DNA of 64,000 nucleotides from Chiridota heheva. Taxonomy: Eukaryota; Echinodermata; Holothuroidea; Apodida; Chiridotidae. This document shows positions 23,918-37,437 of the stretch, one piece after another. Below the pieces are notes generated by a model that saw only the letters and a list, made by a program, of their open reading frames with translations, was not told the origin of the DNA and did not search any database. The stretch's first letter is position 1. Every line of letters starts with the position of its first letter. The position numbers were made by a program, and so were the translations under genes. The stretch lies in the NCBI GenBank assembly GCA_020152595.1, contig JAIGNY010001459.1:1780001-1844000 (forward strand), written 5' to 3'.

Positions 23918-24174
23918 AAAAGAAAATGTTTTCAATCATTATGAAGGGGGCAGTTAATTTCCAAAGAAATGCATTAACTTCTGTCTTGAATTTGCAATTA
24001 TGACATCACGTTGCAATTATGACATCACACTGCACTGCAAGTTCATTCTTGAACACAGTTGGTAAAATGCAAGAACTCTTGAACGGAATAAGATATCAAC
24101 ATGGTGTGTGCATCCATTTGTTTCATTAATTGTCCTCTATCAAATATATGTAAAGTCATGTCTATATTCCTTTA

Positions 24175-25515
24175 AACAATTACCTTATCAATCAGTTGTC
24201 TGAATCCCTCCAGCTGGCCGAACCTATTTATCTTATCAATCAGTTATCTGAATTCCCCCAGCTGGCCGAACCCAATTACCTTATCAATTAGTTGTCTGAA
24301 ATCTTCCAACTGGCTGACCTAATTACCTTATCAATCAGTTATCTGAATCCCCCCAGCTGGCTGAACCCAATTATCTTATAAATCAGTTGTTTGAATCCCC
24401 CCAGCTGGCCGAACCCAATTACCTTATTAATCAGTTGTCTGAATTCCCCAGCTGGCCGAACCCAATTACCTTATCAATTAGTTGTCTGAATCCCCCTAGC
24501 TGGCCGAATCCAATTACCTTATCAATTAGTTGTCTGAATCCCCTCAGCTGGCTGAACCCAATTACCTTTATCAATCAGTTGTCTGAATCCCTCCAGCTGG
24601 CTGAACCCAATTACCTTTATCAATCAGTTGTCTGAATCCCCCCAGCTGGCCGAATCCAACTACCTTATCAATCAGTTGCCTGAATCCCCCAGCTGGCTGA
24701 AGCCAATTACCTTATCAATCACTTGTCTGATTCCCCCAGCTGGCCGAACCCAATTACTTTATCAATCAGTTGTCTGAATTCTTCCAGTTGGCTGAACCTA
24801 AATACCTTATCAATCAGTTGTCTGAATCCCCCCAGCTGGCTGAACCCAATTATCTTATAAATCAGTTGTTTGAATCCCCCAGCTGGCCGAACCCAATTAC
24901 CTTATCAATCAGTTGTCTGAATCCCCCAGCTGGCCGAACCCAATTACCTTATCCATCAGTTGTCTGAATCCCCCCAGCTGGCTGAATCCAATTACCTTAT
25001 CAATTAGTTTTCTGAATCCCCCCTGCTGGCCAAATCTAATTACCTAATCAATCAGTTGTCTGAATCCCCCCAGCTGGCCGAATCCAATTACCTTATCAAT
25101 CAGTTGTCTGAATCCCTCAGCTGGCCGAACCCAATTACCTTATCAATCAGTTTTCTGAATCCCCCCTGCTGGCTGAATTGAATTACCTAATCAATCAGTT
25201 GTCTGTATCCCCAGCTGGTCGAATTTGATTACCTTATCAATCAGTTGCCTGAATCCCTCCAGCTGGCTGAACCCTATTACCTTATTAATCAGTTGTCTGA
25301 ATCCCCCAGCTAGCCGAACCCAATTACCTTATCAATCAGTTGTCTGAATCCCCCCAGCTGGCCGAATCCAATTACCATATCAATCAGTTGCCTGAATTCC
25401 TACAGCTGGCTGAACCCAATTACCTTATCAATCAGTCGTCTGAATCCCCTTAGCTGGTTGAACCCATATACCTTATTGATCAATTGTCTGAATCCCTCCA
25501 GCAGGCCGAAGCCAA
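24175..25515 (+). repeat. 47-48 bp array with CAGCTGGC core
   Basis: About 28 units contain 'ttatcaatcagttgtctgaa' then 'tcccccagctggccgaaccc'. Every unit carries the E-box-like palindrome CAGCTG, or a close variant. The array starts about 260 bases after the PGBD poly(A) signal and lies between the two genes. Confidence 0.92.
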
Positions 25516-26965
25516 GTGTTCTGTTTCATCAAAATCCTCCAAGATTTGATCAGCACAATACATCAATCTGTCACTTCAATAAATGCTGATCTTCTTGCCT
25601 CCTCCTTTAGTCTTACTCTTCATTTCCAGTTTTGTTTTATATTGCCAAGGACATAAAAACAATTATTTGATGGTAGTTTTGTATCAATTGACATGTTCAT
25701 GTTTGGTTTTAGATCACTGAGCTGAGGTAAGTCATGTGATATCTCTTGCTAGTTGCCATACAACTGTCAATCAATAGATATTTGTTGTAATTTCTGCTGG
25801 TGCAGACCGGGTTTTCATTCAGGATTTTCATACTTGTGTGATTTTGATTATTGAAAAATTATATACTAGCGATTTGATGCTGCTGAAAGTAGATGCTTTT
25901 TAAGATTGAAAATTCTCTGGAATTAATTCTCGGAACTCATATAAATAAGCTTTTGTGTAGAAACGGAATGTGTTATGTAATTAGCTTACATGTTTAGAGG
26001 CAACATTACCAAATTGCTTTAAAATCTAATAGGAATTTTGTATATCAAAATTTGTTAATTGACCATTTTACAGTGTTTAAAAATCTCAAGTATCATTTTG
26101 CATATTTTATGCAAATGTGGTGATGTATTACAGGGCAACAGTGGTTGTAATCCTTTTGTTTTTTAAGTGTCTTTCATAATTGTTTAGGTGGTGCAACAAG
26201 TTCTGACCAAAAGTTTTTGCCATGTCCCCAATAATATTCTAGCAGCAATTAAAATGACTCAAGATTGATTAAATCAATTTAAAGAGCTCCATCAAAAATT
26301 TGAGCTGTCCGCCCAGTCATACATCACACATTTTGCATGAATTAAAACTGAATGAACTTTGACCAGCCATAACTCAAAAACTAAGTGCTTTTTTTGCACA
26401 AATCAAAACCTGATCTGTGGAGATTTGCATACTTTTTCAACCAATGACATAAATTGTTACATGCCCATAGACCTTCTAAATAAGCTATCAATAAATATTA
26501 CTAAATGAACCAACTTAAATTTATTAGAGCCACAGTTTGCTAGAAATTACTGGTCCTTCTCTCGAGCAGGATTTAATAGATAATTGGAACTTTTGATTCA
26601 TAACTTTGTTTTTTTATTGATAAAGTTAGAAACAAGTTTTTTTGATGCAAATACCTTATTTTCTAAGAATATTCAATTAGAGGTAAAGTATATCTACTGT
26701 GCAGTAGTTGTTGGTCTTTCACCCTCATGCACCACTGGCACCTCTCCCATCAGTTCCTACCAGGTCCTTTTGCGTGATGTTCATCTCAACGGGTGCTCTT
26801 TTGTCTTGGTTTTCACCAGTGTATAGATGTACATAAACATACAAAAAATTTTTTTTTTATAAATCACATCAAAATATACATTGTAAATTTTTTAGTGATT
26901 GTTTATAAGAAAGAAATCTAAGCCAAAAATCTTTTTTTCTTTATTAGGTGTTTGTGTTATCAAGA
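25516..26965. other. Intergenic AT-rich DNA with a dispersed repeat copy
   Basis: No gene is seen. About 26095-26245 belongs to a family with copies on the other strand at about 38335-38500 and 55075-55215. Shared words are 'gatgtattacagggc', 'ttctgaccaaaagt' and 'catgtcccca'. Confidence 0.45.
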
Positions 26966-26968
26966 ACT

Positions 26969-29812
26969 GACAAATTGCCCAGTTGCATTTGGTGTATTGC
27001 TCCAAATTGCCCAGTTGCATTTAATGTATCGTTCCAACAAATTGCTTAGTTGCATTTGGTGTATTGCTCCAACAAATTGCTTAGTTGCATTTAGTGTATC
27101 GTTCCAACAAATTGCCCAATTGCATTTAGTGTATCGTTCCAACAAATTGCTCAGTTGCATTTGGTGTATTGCTCCAACAAATTGCCCAGTTGCATTTAGT
27201 GTATCGTTCCAACAAATTGCCCAGTTGCATTTGGTGTATTGCTCCAACAAATTGCCCAGTTGCATTTAGTGTATCGTTCCAACAAATTGCTTAGTTGCAT
27301 TTGGTGTATTGCTCCAACAAATTGCCCAGTTGCATTTAGTGTATTGCTCCAACAAATTGCTTAGTTGCATTTAGTGTATCGTTCCAACAAATTGCCCAAT
27401 TGCATTTGGTGTATTGCTCCAACAAATTGCTTAGTTGCATTTAGTGTATCGTTCCAACAAATTGCCCAATTGCATTTAGTGTATCGTTCCAACAAATTGC
27501 TTAGTTGCATTTAGTGTATTGCTCCAACAAATTGCCCAATTGCATTTAGTGTATTGCTCCAACAAATTGCTTAGTTGCATTTGGTGTATTGCTCCAACAA
27601 ATTGCTTAGTTGCATTTAGTGTATTGCTCCAACAAATTGCCCAGTTGCATTTAGTGTATCGTTCCAACAAATTGCTTAGTTGCATTTGGTGTATTGCTCC
27701 AACAAATTGCCCAGTTGCATTTAGTGTATTGCTCCAACAAATTGCTTAGTTGCATTTAGTGTATCGTTCCAACAAATAGCCCAATTGCATTTAGTGTATC
27801 GTTCCAACAAATTGCTTAGTTGCATTTAGTGTATTGCTCCAACAAATTGCCCAATTGCATTTAGTGTATCGTTCCAACAAATTGCTTAGTTGCATTTAGT
27901 GTATTGCTCCAACAAATTGCCCAATTGCATTTAGTGTATTGCTCCAACAAATTGCTTAGTTGCATTTGGTGTATTGCTCCAACAAATTGCTTAGTTGCAT
28001 TTAGTGTATTGCTCCAACAAATTGCCCAGTTGCATTTAGTGTATCGTTCCAACAAATTGCTTAGTTGCATTTGGTGTATTGCTCCAACAAATTGCCCAGT
28101 TGCATTTAGTGTATTGCTCCAACAAATTGCTTAGTTGCATTTAGTGTATCGTTCCAACAAATTGCCCAATTGCATTTGGTGTATTGCTCCAACAAATTGC
28201 TTAGTTGCATTTAGTGTATCGTTCCAACAAATAGCCCAATTGCATTTAGTGTATCGTTCCAACAAATTGCTTAGTTGCATTTAGTGTATTGCTCCAACAA
28301 ATTGCCCAATTGCATTTAGTGTATCGTTCCAACAAATTGCTTAGTTGCATTTAGTGTATTGCTCCAACAAATTGCCCAATTGCATTTAGTGTATTGCTCC
28401 AACAAATTGCTTAGTTGCATTTAGTGTATCGTTCCAACAAATTGCCCAGTTGCATTTGGTGTATTGCTCCAACAAATTGCTTAGTTGCATTTAGTGTATC
28501 GTTCCAACAAATTGCCCAATTGCATTTAGTGTATTGCTCCAACAAATTGCTCAGTTGCATTTGGTGTATTGCTCCAACAAATTGCCCAGTTGCATTTAGT
28601 GTATCGTTCCAACAAATTGCCCAGTTGCATTTGGTGTATTGCTCCAACAAATTGCCCAGTTGCATTTAGTGTATCGTTCCAACAAATTGCTTAGTTGCAT
28701 TTGGTGTATTGCTCCAACAAATTGCCCAGTTGCATTTAGTGTATCGTTCCAACAAATTGCTTAGTTGCATTTGGTGTATTGCTCCAACAAATTGCCCAGT
28801 TGCATTTAGTGTATCGTTCAACAAATTGCCCAGTTGCATTTGGTGTATTGCTCCAACAAATTGCCCAGTTGCATTTAGTGTATCGTTCCAACAAATTGCT
28901 TAGTTGCATTTGGTGTATTGCTCCAACAAATTGCCCAGTTGCATTTAGTGTATCGTTCCAACAAATTGCCCAGTTGCATTTGGTGTATTGCTCCAACAAA
29001 TTGCCCAGTTGCATTTAGTGTATCGTTCCAACAAATTGCCCAGTTGCATTTGGTATATTGCTCCAACAAATTGCCCAGTTGCATTTAGTGTATCGTTCCA
29101 ACAAATTGCTTAGTTGCATTTGATGTATTGCTTCAACAAAGTGCTTAGTTGCATTTGATGTATTGCTTCAACAAAGTGCTTAGTTGCATTTGGTGTATTG
29201 CTCCAAAATTTGCCGTTGCATTTAGTGTATCGTTCCAACAAATTGCTTAGTTGCATTTGGTGTATTGCTCCAACAAATTGCCCAGTTGCATTTAGTGTAT
29301 CGTTCCAACAAATTGCCCAGTTGCATTTGGTGTTGTGCTCCAACAAATTGCTAAGTTGAATTTGGTGTATTGCTCCAACAAATTGCTTAGTTGCATTTGA
29401 TGTATTGCTCCAACAAAGTGCTTAGTTGCATTTGGTGTATTGCTCCAACAAATTGCCCCGTTGCATTTGGTGTATTGCTCCAACAAATTGCGCCCAGTTG
29501 CATTTGGTGTATTGCTCCAACAAATTGCGCCCAGTTGCATTTGGTGTATTGCTCCAACAAATTGCGCCCAGTTGCATTTGGTGTATTGCTCCAACAAATT
29601 GCGCCCAGTTGCATTTGGTGTATTGCTCCAACAAATTTGCCAGTTGCATTTGGTGTATTGCTCCAACAAATTGCGCCCAGTTGCATTTGGTGTATTGCTC
29701 CAACAAATTGCCCAGTTGCATTTGGTGTATTGCTCCAACAAATTGCGCCCAGTTGCATTTGGTGTATTGCTCCAACAAATTGCGCCGTTGCATTTGGTGT
29801 ATTGCTCCAATT
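26969..29812 (+). repeat. 35-bp array, about 80 copies, with higher-order blocks
   Basis: Units read 'aacaaattgcccagttgcat' then 'ttggtgtattgctcc'. Two main variants (TTTAGTGTATCGTTCC and TTTGGTGTATTGCTCC) alternate. Bases 27476-27749 recur at 27861-28134, a shift of 385 bp (11 units), so multi-unit blocks were duplicated. From about 29475 a 37-bp variant with 'gcgcccag' takes over. The period is not a multiple of three and the unit lacks stops in most phases, so long ORFs on both strands are artefacts. Confidence 0.95.
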
Positions 29813-29814
29813 TG

Positions 29815-32800
29815 TAGAACATGTTCAGACTACTAACCCAAGGCACAGTGGGCATTTTGTCAAATTTCTGCAGGGTCCCATTTTGTTAGTGTGTTACAGC
29901 ATTTTTAATTTGAAAGATAGCCAGAAATGCTGCAGTTTTCACATGTAATTTGCACTAGAAATTGCCAAATTTGAAGTGTTTTGCCAATGACAGATCTCGA
30001 CCTTTTCAATATTATTCCGGACATCACCAAATCATCTTTTTGTGTTGGAGATTTATTTTTGTTTTAGACCAATTGCTGATATTAAATCTGCTTCAGGAAG
30101 GTGGTGAATACTGTAACTTTAAATCAAAACAATTTCGTCCAAGTCTTCAAGAGTACTAATTTAAAAGATTGATAGAGTTTTACTGTCATGATCAAACATC
30201 TAGAATGTGTCTGCTGTATGGAGATTCATCCAAATATAGCCTTGTATTTTTTTCACCAGTGATTTTCAGTAGCTTGTGTGTCAGCTTCGAATATTTAAAT
30301 TTCCTTCAGAAAAGTAAAAACCCAGGGAACGTGTCCCCCTGGATTTCAATCAAGTATAGCTCTTCTCCCTACCAACACTTTTTCAAAGAAAAAGATATAT
30401 TTCAATCTTTCATATAATATTTTTGTTGGCTAGAAGCAGTTTACTTTCCTCATTAAAAATGATAAATCCATGGAATCTCAGGATTTACACCTCGGGCCCT
30501 TCTAACAATTATTAACAAGTTAACAAGTAAATTTATATGTTTATGGTTGTGATGTCCCAAATATGAAACTTGCATAATTTATTACAGCAAGGCCTAAAAT
30601 TGTTAATCCATTTTTTGTTTGCTGATTTTGAATAAATTGTTGACTACTTTCATGTTTTCTTCCAGTATCAGTCAAATTAAGTTCAAGCTACCAATCATTT
30701 AGATTTGCATACCGAAAGTAAGGGAGGAAGGGAGGGGGAAGTCAAAAGTGGGGGAAAATCACCATACAAAAGATACAAATTTGGAAAAAAGAGGGGAGGC
30801 ATACCCCTTTTGCCCACCCTCAAATCCCGCCTGATTTAAATATTTAATTATTTTCTTTGAAAGTTTATAACTTCATTTTAAGTTGCAATTGGAAGAAGAA
30901 CAAGTATTTTTACTGAAAACAATACATACTGAGATAATCGAATTAGAACTGAATTTCCTTGCATCTTAATTATGACACCCCAAAATAGATTTCTGGCCCC
31001 AAACAAAAAATATGCCCCAAATTGTAAAAGAGAATTAAAGAATTTCACAACTGTTTTTACTGCGTGATTATTCATACACAAATGACATAGCCCACACACT
31101 AACCATTCTGCAGAAGTTATGCCCTCACTTGCCTAGTTTTATATGCATGGATTCTTTGTTATACGTGTGGACAAAAGGGAATTCCAGTTTTTGTTTAATA
31201 GTCGAAAACGAGGTGAAACCTGTTTTGATGTGACTACGTGTAGCCTGTTTTTGATGTGACTACGTGTAGCCTGTTCTTGATGTGACTGTACTTGTAGCCT
31301 GTTCTTGATTTGACTGTACTTGTAGCCTGTTCTTGATGTGATGAAGTGTGGTTGAAACAATATTAGAAACTGACATTTTTTGGTCGGTTAGCCTACTTCA
31401 TCAAGTTTTGTAATAGATCATTTTAATTGATCTCATTATGCTATCCGTGTCAACCTTCTTGAACAGGAATCTTTTGTCAATTTTCGTGAAATTTGTTGAC
31501 AAATTTTAAATAATTTTGTATTTGTAATTTCTCAATTTTAACTGGGAACATAAAATACTCTCAGGTCATATAGTGTTTTATTCATACACAGCAAAATAGT
31601 CAGGGTCTAAAGCAGGTAGAAATGTATGCATATTGTTTAGACAAAACCCCCCGCCAAATTTCTAGGTCTGGCTACGCTACTGGTTGACTAAAAGTAATTA
31701 TTTGATGTCTAGTCATCACGATGGGCAAGTTGGTTATGAACTGATGAGAGAAAGTCCTGAGGGGAAGCTGTGTTTACTGAGCGTGAAACATGACACCAAA
31801 ATTGGCTTAACTTAATAATTACATTAATTTACTCTTTAAAAAATATAATTAATATACATGAAAACATGTCATGAGCCAAAATTTCAAGGCCAAAAGTGTT
31901 CATACCTTAAGAGTAAAACATTTAAAACACAAGGAACAGTGCTACCTTGGAAAGTTTACAGACATTTCACACTTAATATCAAGTCGTTGAGCTGAAAACA
32001 ATGGAACGCAACCATTTGTGTGAGAAATACTACTTAAAGGTCACAGGAAAGTTCAAAATTTGACAAAAAATCAACGTTTTTCCCACTTATCTTTGAGCCC
32101 AAGCAACATGAGCATATCAAAGAATTTGTTCTGCAATTCATTGCTCATTTAAGCCCTGGGACAAGGGTGAAATCTACATGATGGAATGCTGCCCTCATTC
32201 CTCACCGACAAAGAGCTAGCCCAGCTGAACCATTAGAGGTGTGATGAGGTGCCCCTTAAGATGGGCAAGACAATGTTCATGCATAAAGGAAGCATGGACC
32301 CAAGATGGCATATGGAACAAAACAATTTCCCCAAAACTGGCCAAACTTTCCAAAAGTAAAGAAAATGAAGGAAAATTCCAAAAAATGAAAGAAATCTATC
32401 TGTAATTAAAGGGTGTTTCTCGATTAGTCGCAACATTTGATGGAAACTTTTCCCAGAGCAATTTTTGCACTTGTCACAGGGAAATTTTGTCCTCCAGAGA
32501 GGTGACCCTTCCTATGCACCTGTATATAACATGAATACAATCATAAGTTGATGGCACTGTTTGTGTATTTATTACTTTTCAGAAATGTGTACAACAGTAA
32601 GATTTCACAACACAACTCAGTGAAAACTTTCAAAACTGAACAAAGTAATGAATAAAAGTGTGAAATAGCATGCATCATCAAGGGCAGATCAGCATCTTAA
32701 AATTGTTCTCATAATTCAAATAAACAAGAACGTATACACATACGGAAGTCATGCATGCTTACAATAAAGAAAATGATGGAATCGATGCCTTACAACAGGC

Positions 32801-32900
32801 AATTAGTATTATCATAAAAATTTGCAGCGCCCCAACACCCAATACAAAAACAAAATGAATTGAACAAGGGGAGGACTTGTTTTTTAACAATAAAGGACAA
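29815..32900. other. Intergenic DNA, no gene seen
   Basis: This is mostly AT-rich. A small tandem repeat at 31209-31345 has five units of 26-30 bp ('cctgttcttgatgtgact'). A short purine-rich 'gaaaattcc' block lies at 32330-32410. Neither strand shows a convincing exon. Confidence 0.4.
32568..32573 (-). promoter_or_regulatory. Possible distal poly(A) signal of the zinc-finger gene
   Basis: On the - strand this reads AATAAA. No AATAAA is visible between the stop codon (34518) and the 62-bp array, so the 3' UTR might run through the array to here, about 1.9 kb. A variant hexamer nearer the stop is equally possible. Confidence 0.2.
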
Positions 32901-32907
32901 ATCTGGT

Positions 32908-34098
32908 CCCCTATCTGGATCTACTCTTTACCAGGGTGGTACCAATGGGGTGCAAGGAGTTACCGTCCTTGCCCTATCTGGATCTACCCTTGATCAGGCA
33001 GTATTAACGGGGTGCAAGGAGTTACCACCCTGCCCTATCTGGATCTACCCTTGACCAGGGCGGTACCAACGGGGAGCCAGGAGTTACCACCCTGCCCTAT
33101 CTGGATCTACCCTTGACCAGGGCAGTAACAACAGGATGCCAGGAGTTACCACCCTGCCCTATCTGGATCTACCCTTGACCAGGGAAGTACCAACAGGATG
33201 CCAGAAGTTACCACCTTGCCCTATCTGGATCTACCCTTGATCAGGGCGGTAACAACGGGGTGCCAGGAGTTACCACCCTACCCTATCTGGATCTACCCTT
33301 GACCAGGGCGGTACCAATGGGTGCCAGGAGTTACCACCCTGCCCTATCAGGATCCACCCTTGACCAGGGCGGTACCAATGGGGTGCCAGGAGTTACCATC
33401 CCTGCCCTATCTGGATCTACCCTTGACCAGGGTGGTACCAATGGGTGCCAGGAGTTACCATCCTGCCCTATCAGGATCTACCCTTGACCAGGGCGGTACC
33501 AACGGGGTACCAGGAGTTACCATCCCTGCCCTATCTGGATCTACCCTTGACCAGGGCGGTATCAATGGGTGCCAGGAGTTACCACCCTGCCCCATCAGGA
33601 TCTACCCTTGACCAGGGCAGTACCAATGGGGAGCCAGGACTTACCACCCTGCCCTATCTGGATCTACTCTTGACCAGGGCGGTCCCAACGGGGTGCCAGG
33701 AGTTACCACCCTGCCCTATCAGGATCTACCCTTGACCAGGGCGGTACCAACCGGGTGCCAGGAGTTACCATCCCTACCCTATCTGGATCTACCCTTGACC
33801 AGGGTGGTACCAATGGGGTGCCAGGAGTTACCACCCTGCCCTATCTGGATCCACCCTTGACCAGGGCGGTACCAATGGGGTGCCAGGAGTTACCACCCTG
33901 CCCTGTCTGGATCTACCCTTGACCAGGGCGGTACCAACGGGGAGCCAGGAATTACCACACTGCCCTATCTGGATCTACTCTTGACCAGGGCGGTACCAAC
34001 AGGGGGCCAGGGGTTACTATCCCTGCCCTATCTGGATCTACCCTTGTTCAGGGTGGTACCAACAGGGGGAGGGGGCAGGGGTTACCATCCCTGCAGGG
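32908..34098 (+). repeat. 62-bp array (ccagggcggtaccaa...)
   Basis: About 19 units of roughly 60-63 bp are built of 'ccagggcggtaccaacgggg', 'tgccaggagttaccaccctg' and 'ccctatctggatctaccctt'. GGTACC is present in nearly all units. It lies just downstream of the stop codon of the - strand zinc-finger gene and might be in its 3' UTR. Predicted Pro/Gly-rich ORFs are repeat artefacts. Confidence 0.93.
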
Positions 34099-34517
34099 AA
34101 TCTCTACCTCTACTCATCTCAACCCCATCATAATTTTTTTTGCACATGTCAAGAGTGTTTTCATATTTGTATATGTAAGTAACATAGTTTTGGAATTAAA
34201 GCTCCCCCGTCAAGTAAATCGTGATATCTAAAATTGTTATTCCGTACATTTAAAAACCTTATAAATGGTCATAGGCAGCCATAGACCTTGAAAGGCCAAT
34301 GGTTCCAATGAAAGTGAGCATCCTGAGGGTCAAAGCTGTGGTCATTACAAATGTCATGCAAACCTGATATCTCTGTATTTAAGCTGCAAATGAATCTGAC
34401 CTTGATGCTCATCATAATTCGCCAATCCTTAATTATATTCATTTACCAGCAATTGCTGGAGAATGATCTATTTACAATCTCACACTCAAAACCTTGCACT
34501 GAAAATCACACACCTGA

Positions 34518-37437
34518 TTAACCTGTGTAATGATGTTGCATAGGCCCCTGGTTGCTACCATAACTATTAGGTGCTTCCTGATGTTGACCTCCATACATCT
34601 GCCATAAACCTCCCCATGATCCACTGTTGTTGACTGCACCACCTGATTCCCAACTACCACCAGCACCAGGCATATGATTTGATGGCCCTGGCATACCAGC
34701 TTGAGGACTTTCCATTACATTTGTAGGCATATTCATTCCAGAGCCCGGCATACTTGCCATTGTCCCAGGTGCACCCAAGCCCCGACCATGTAGAACCATC
34801 CCTTGTCCTGGCATACCTCCACTAGATGCTGGAAAGCCAACGCTAGGTCCTTGCATTCCACCAGAAGGGCCCGATATACCTCCATGTCTAGGCATTCCAA
34901 CAGTCTGCCCATGTATTCCACCACTTGCTCCCTGCATTCCATGAACAGCCCCAGCTGCACCATAATTCATTGAGGAACCCACACCAGAACCTGTGACACC
35001 ACCACTCCCTTGCATACCACTAGTCCCTTGCATACCACTAGTCCCTTGCATACCACCAGTCCTTTGCATACCACCAGTCCTTTGCATACCACTATTATAG
35101 TCTGCATAACCCCCTCCTTGCCCTGTCCTCGTAGCTTCAGATACATGCATCCCACTTCCAAGTCCTGAAAGACTAATTCCATGCACTTGTATCGCAGTAG
35201 ACCCTCTAACCTCACCTGGATATCCCTTCGATGCGACTGCTGATGCGACCGCTGCTATCGCACTTGGAGTTGAGTGACTCTTCGATCTTATCTCTTTATC
35301 AAGAATCGCTGCTCTTTCTTTCAGGCCTTTATCTCTTAATTCATTTCTGAAAGCACGGTCCTTAAGAACTTGGTCTTGAATTTCCTGAGCAAGTGTAAGC
35401 CTTATTTCATCATCTGATTGGCCTTGTGTCACCAGCTCTATTGTACGAACCTCAATCAACCTCTTCCTGTCCAGTTCACACAAACGAAGCAATTTCTGCT
35501 CCTGTTCCTCCAAATGATAGAGAAACTCCTCCTTGTGCTGTATTTCAATCTGTGTATCATCCTTTCTTGCAACTTTGTCCCGTTTTGAAACCTCTCTCAC
35601 CCAGCGTTCATTTGATTTTTCGTTGGAACTAATCTTTGGTCTCACTTCCATTTTATTCTCTTTCTTCTGGGAATATCCTCTTGGTTCCACTGATTTTTGT
35701 CCCCACACTACTGGGTTATCGTAAGTGCCTTTTTGTGCCCTTTTGTACGATTCATCTTTATACTCCAAATTTCTGTCCCTACTTCTCTTCCTTTCCATGC
35801 TTCTACCCCTACTCCTGTCTTTCTCTATGTCCCTTGTTCTGTCTCTATCACGGTCCCTCTCCCTACTTCGGTCTCTGTCCCTCTCTCGATCCAAGTCTCT
35901 ATCCCTTCTCCTATCTCGATTCATGTCTCTGCTCTTCTCCTTTAAACTGTCCCTGTATCTCTCTCTCTCTCTTTCCATATCTTTCTCCTTTCTTCTTTCC
36001 AACTCTGCCTTCAGCCTATCCTTTTCTTTTTGTAGCTCCTTTTCTCTCCTTACGATATCCTCCTCCCTTTTCCTGGCAATTTCCCAATCTGCAATCCTTT
36101 CTTTCTCTCTCGCTTTTTCCCATTCTCGCCGTTCTCTTTCCAATCTGTCCCTCTCATATCTGTCCCTCTCCCGCCTCTCCTGTTCGCGCCTTTCCAGTTC
36201 TCTTTCTCGCTTTCTCTGTTTTTCCTTAATTTCTGTCAGTTCCAACTCTATTCTATCTTTTTCCCAGAGTTTATGTTCTATGCGCTGCCTTTCCTTAGAA
36301 TCTCTATCATGTTCTCTCACCTCTCTAGCTCTGTCTCTTTTATCCCTGTCTCTGCTCTCTCTTCGACTGCTTTCACCATATCCTTCCTTTTCTCTCTTCA
36401 CTCCACTATGACCACCTTCTCTATTACCAACACCTCCGCTTCCATCCTTTCTACCTGGACCTTGATCTTTCTTAGTTCCCTCCTGACTTTTGCCATCTAC
36501 ACCTCCATCTGTCTTCCTTTCAGATGAATGCTTTCTGCCTCGCTCTAGGCTTCTTGGATCCCTTGTCTCCTTACCTTGGGCTGCTTCACCCTCTTGATGA
36601 TTCACTTCATCGTTATCCTGCTTTTTCTTCTCTACCTTCTCTTGATCATTTCTCTGAGCAATCGGCTCTTCTTGCCCTTTCATAACATTAATCATTGTAT
36701 TTTCAGTCTCATCTTTGCTTTCCTCATTTTCATCTTCACTTACTTCGTCAACATTCAGTTCAATACCACCCATTTCTTCCCCCTCACCCTCATCTTCAGA
36801 AACATTGTCCACTTCATCTGGCATTGCACTCTTCTCTACATGTCTAACAAGCTTCTCTTTTTCAAACACTTTTTCTTTACTCTCCTCATCCATGCCAACT
36901 TTCTCACCACCTCTGCCACCAAAACCAGGAATTTCATCTAAATCTTCGCTGTGGACCTCATTTTCTTCAGATGCTAAGACGACCTCCTTTTCTTGATCTC
37001 TCAAGTTACTTGCCCTGTCTTTCTCCTTGGAGTTACTCTCTTCATCTTTAGGAATGTCTTTTTCAGTTTCCTTTTCTCCTTCTGGATCATCTCTAGTAAT
37101 TTCTCTGTCAACTCCAATAGCAGTATCTTTTTTGCTTGTTTTAATTGCGGGTGGATTATCACCCTCTTCAACTGAAGATCTCTCCACATTTCCTTTTGTA
37201 TCATCTTTGGAGGCTTTCTTCTCAAATTTCTCCAAACCCTTCTCTATATTCTCGCTTTCCACCGACTTTTCAGTGTCTTTTTCTTCCCCTGAATCTTCAA
37301 CTTCTGAGGCTTCTACTTTGATTTTTCCGGGAGCTTTAGATTCCTCATCTATTACCTCATCAACTACTTTCATTTCTGTATCTTCCAAATCATTTCTCAC
37401 ATTTTGGTCTTCATTACCATTGGAATTCTCCTTCTCT
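34518..37437 (-). CDS. Zinc-finger/RS gene, last exon part 2 (acidic, RD/RE, coiled, Gly/Met)
   Basis: This is the C-terminal roughly 970 residues of the - strand gene, ending in TAA at 34518-34520 after 'NQGPMQHHYTG'. Regions in protein order: an acidic Lys/Glu/Asp stretch (37.4-36.6 kb); a very long Arg/Glu/Asp-rich region with 'RDRDRERDR'-type runs (about 36.5-35.8 kb); a charged, probably coiled segment with 'HLEEQEQKLLRLCELDRKRL' and 'LAQEIQDQVLKDRAFRNEL' (about 35.6-35.3 kb); and a Gly/Met/Ser/Pro-rich tail with 'GMQRTGG/GMQGTSG' repeats (about 35.1-34.6 kb). RD/RE and RS mixed-charge tails are typical of nuclear-speckle and pre-mRNA processing proteins. I cannot assign an ortholog. The frame is shifted by one relative to the first part of the exon; the boundary, about 37,43x, is approximate. 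Confidence 0.8.

Noticed and set aside
26952..29948. Many overlapping ORFs of 70-187 codons on both strands
   Set aside because: All are produced by the 35/37-bp tandem unit; no splice signals, homology or unique sequence.
35636..36411. Long + strand ORFs (up to 228 codons) opposite the RS/RD exon
   Set aside because: They are antisense shadows of the Arg/Glu-rich - strand frame, which lacks stops on the other strand because of codon composition.
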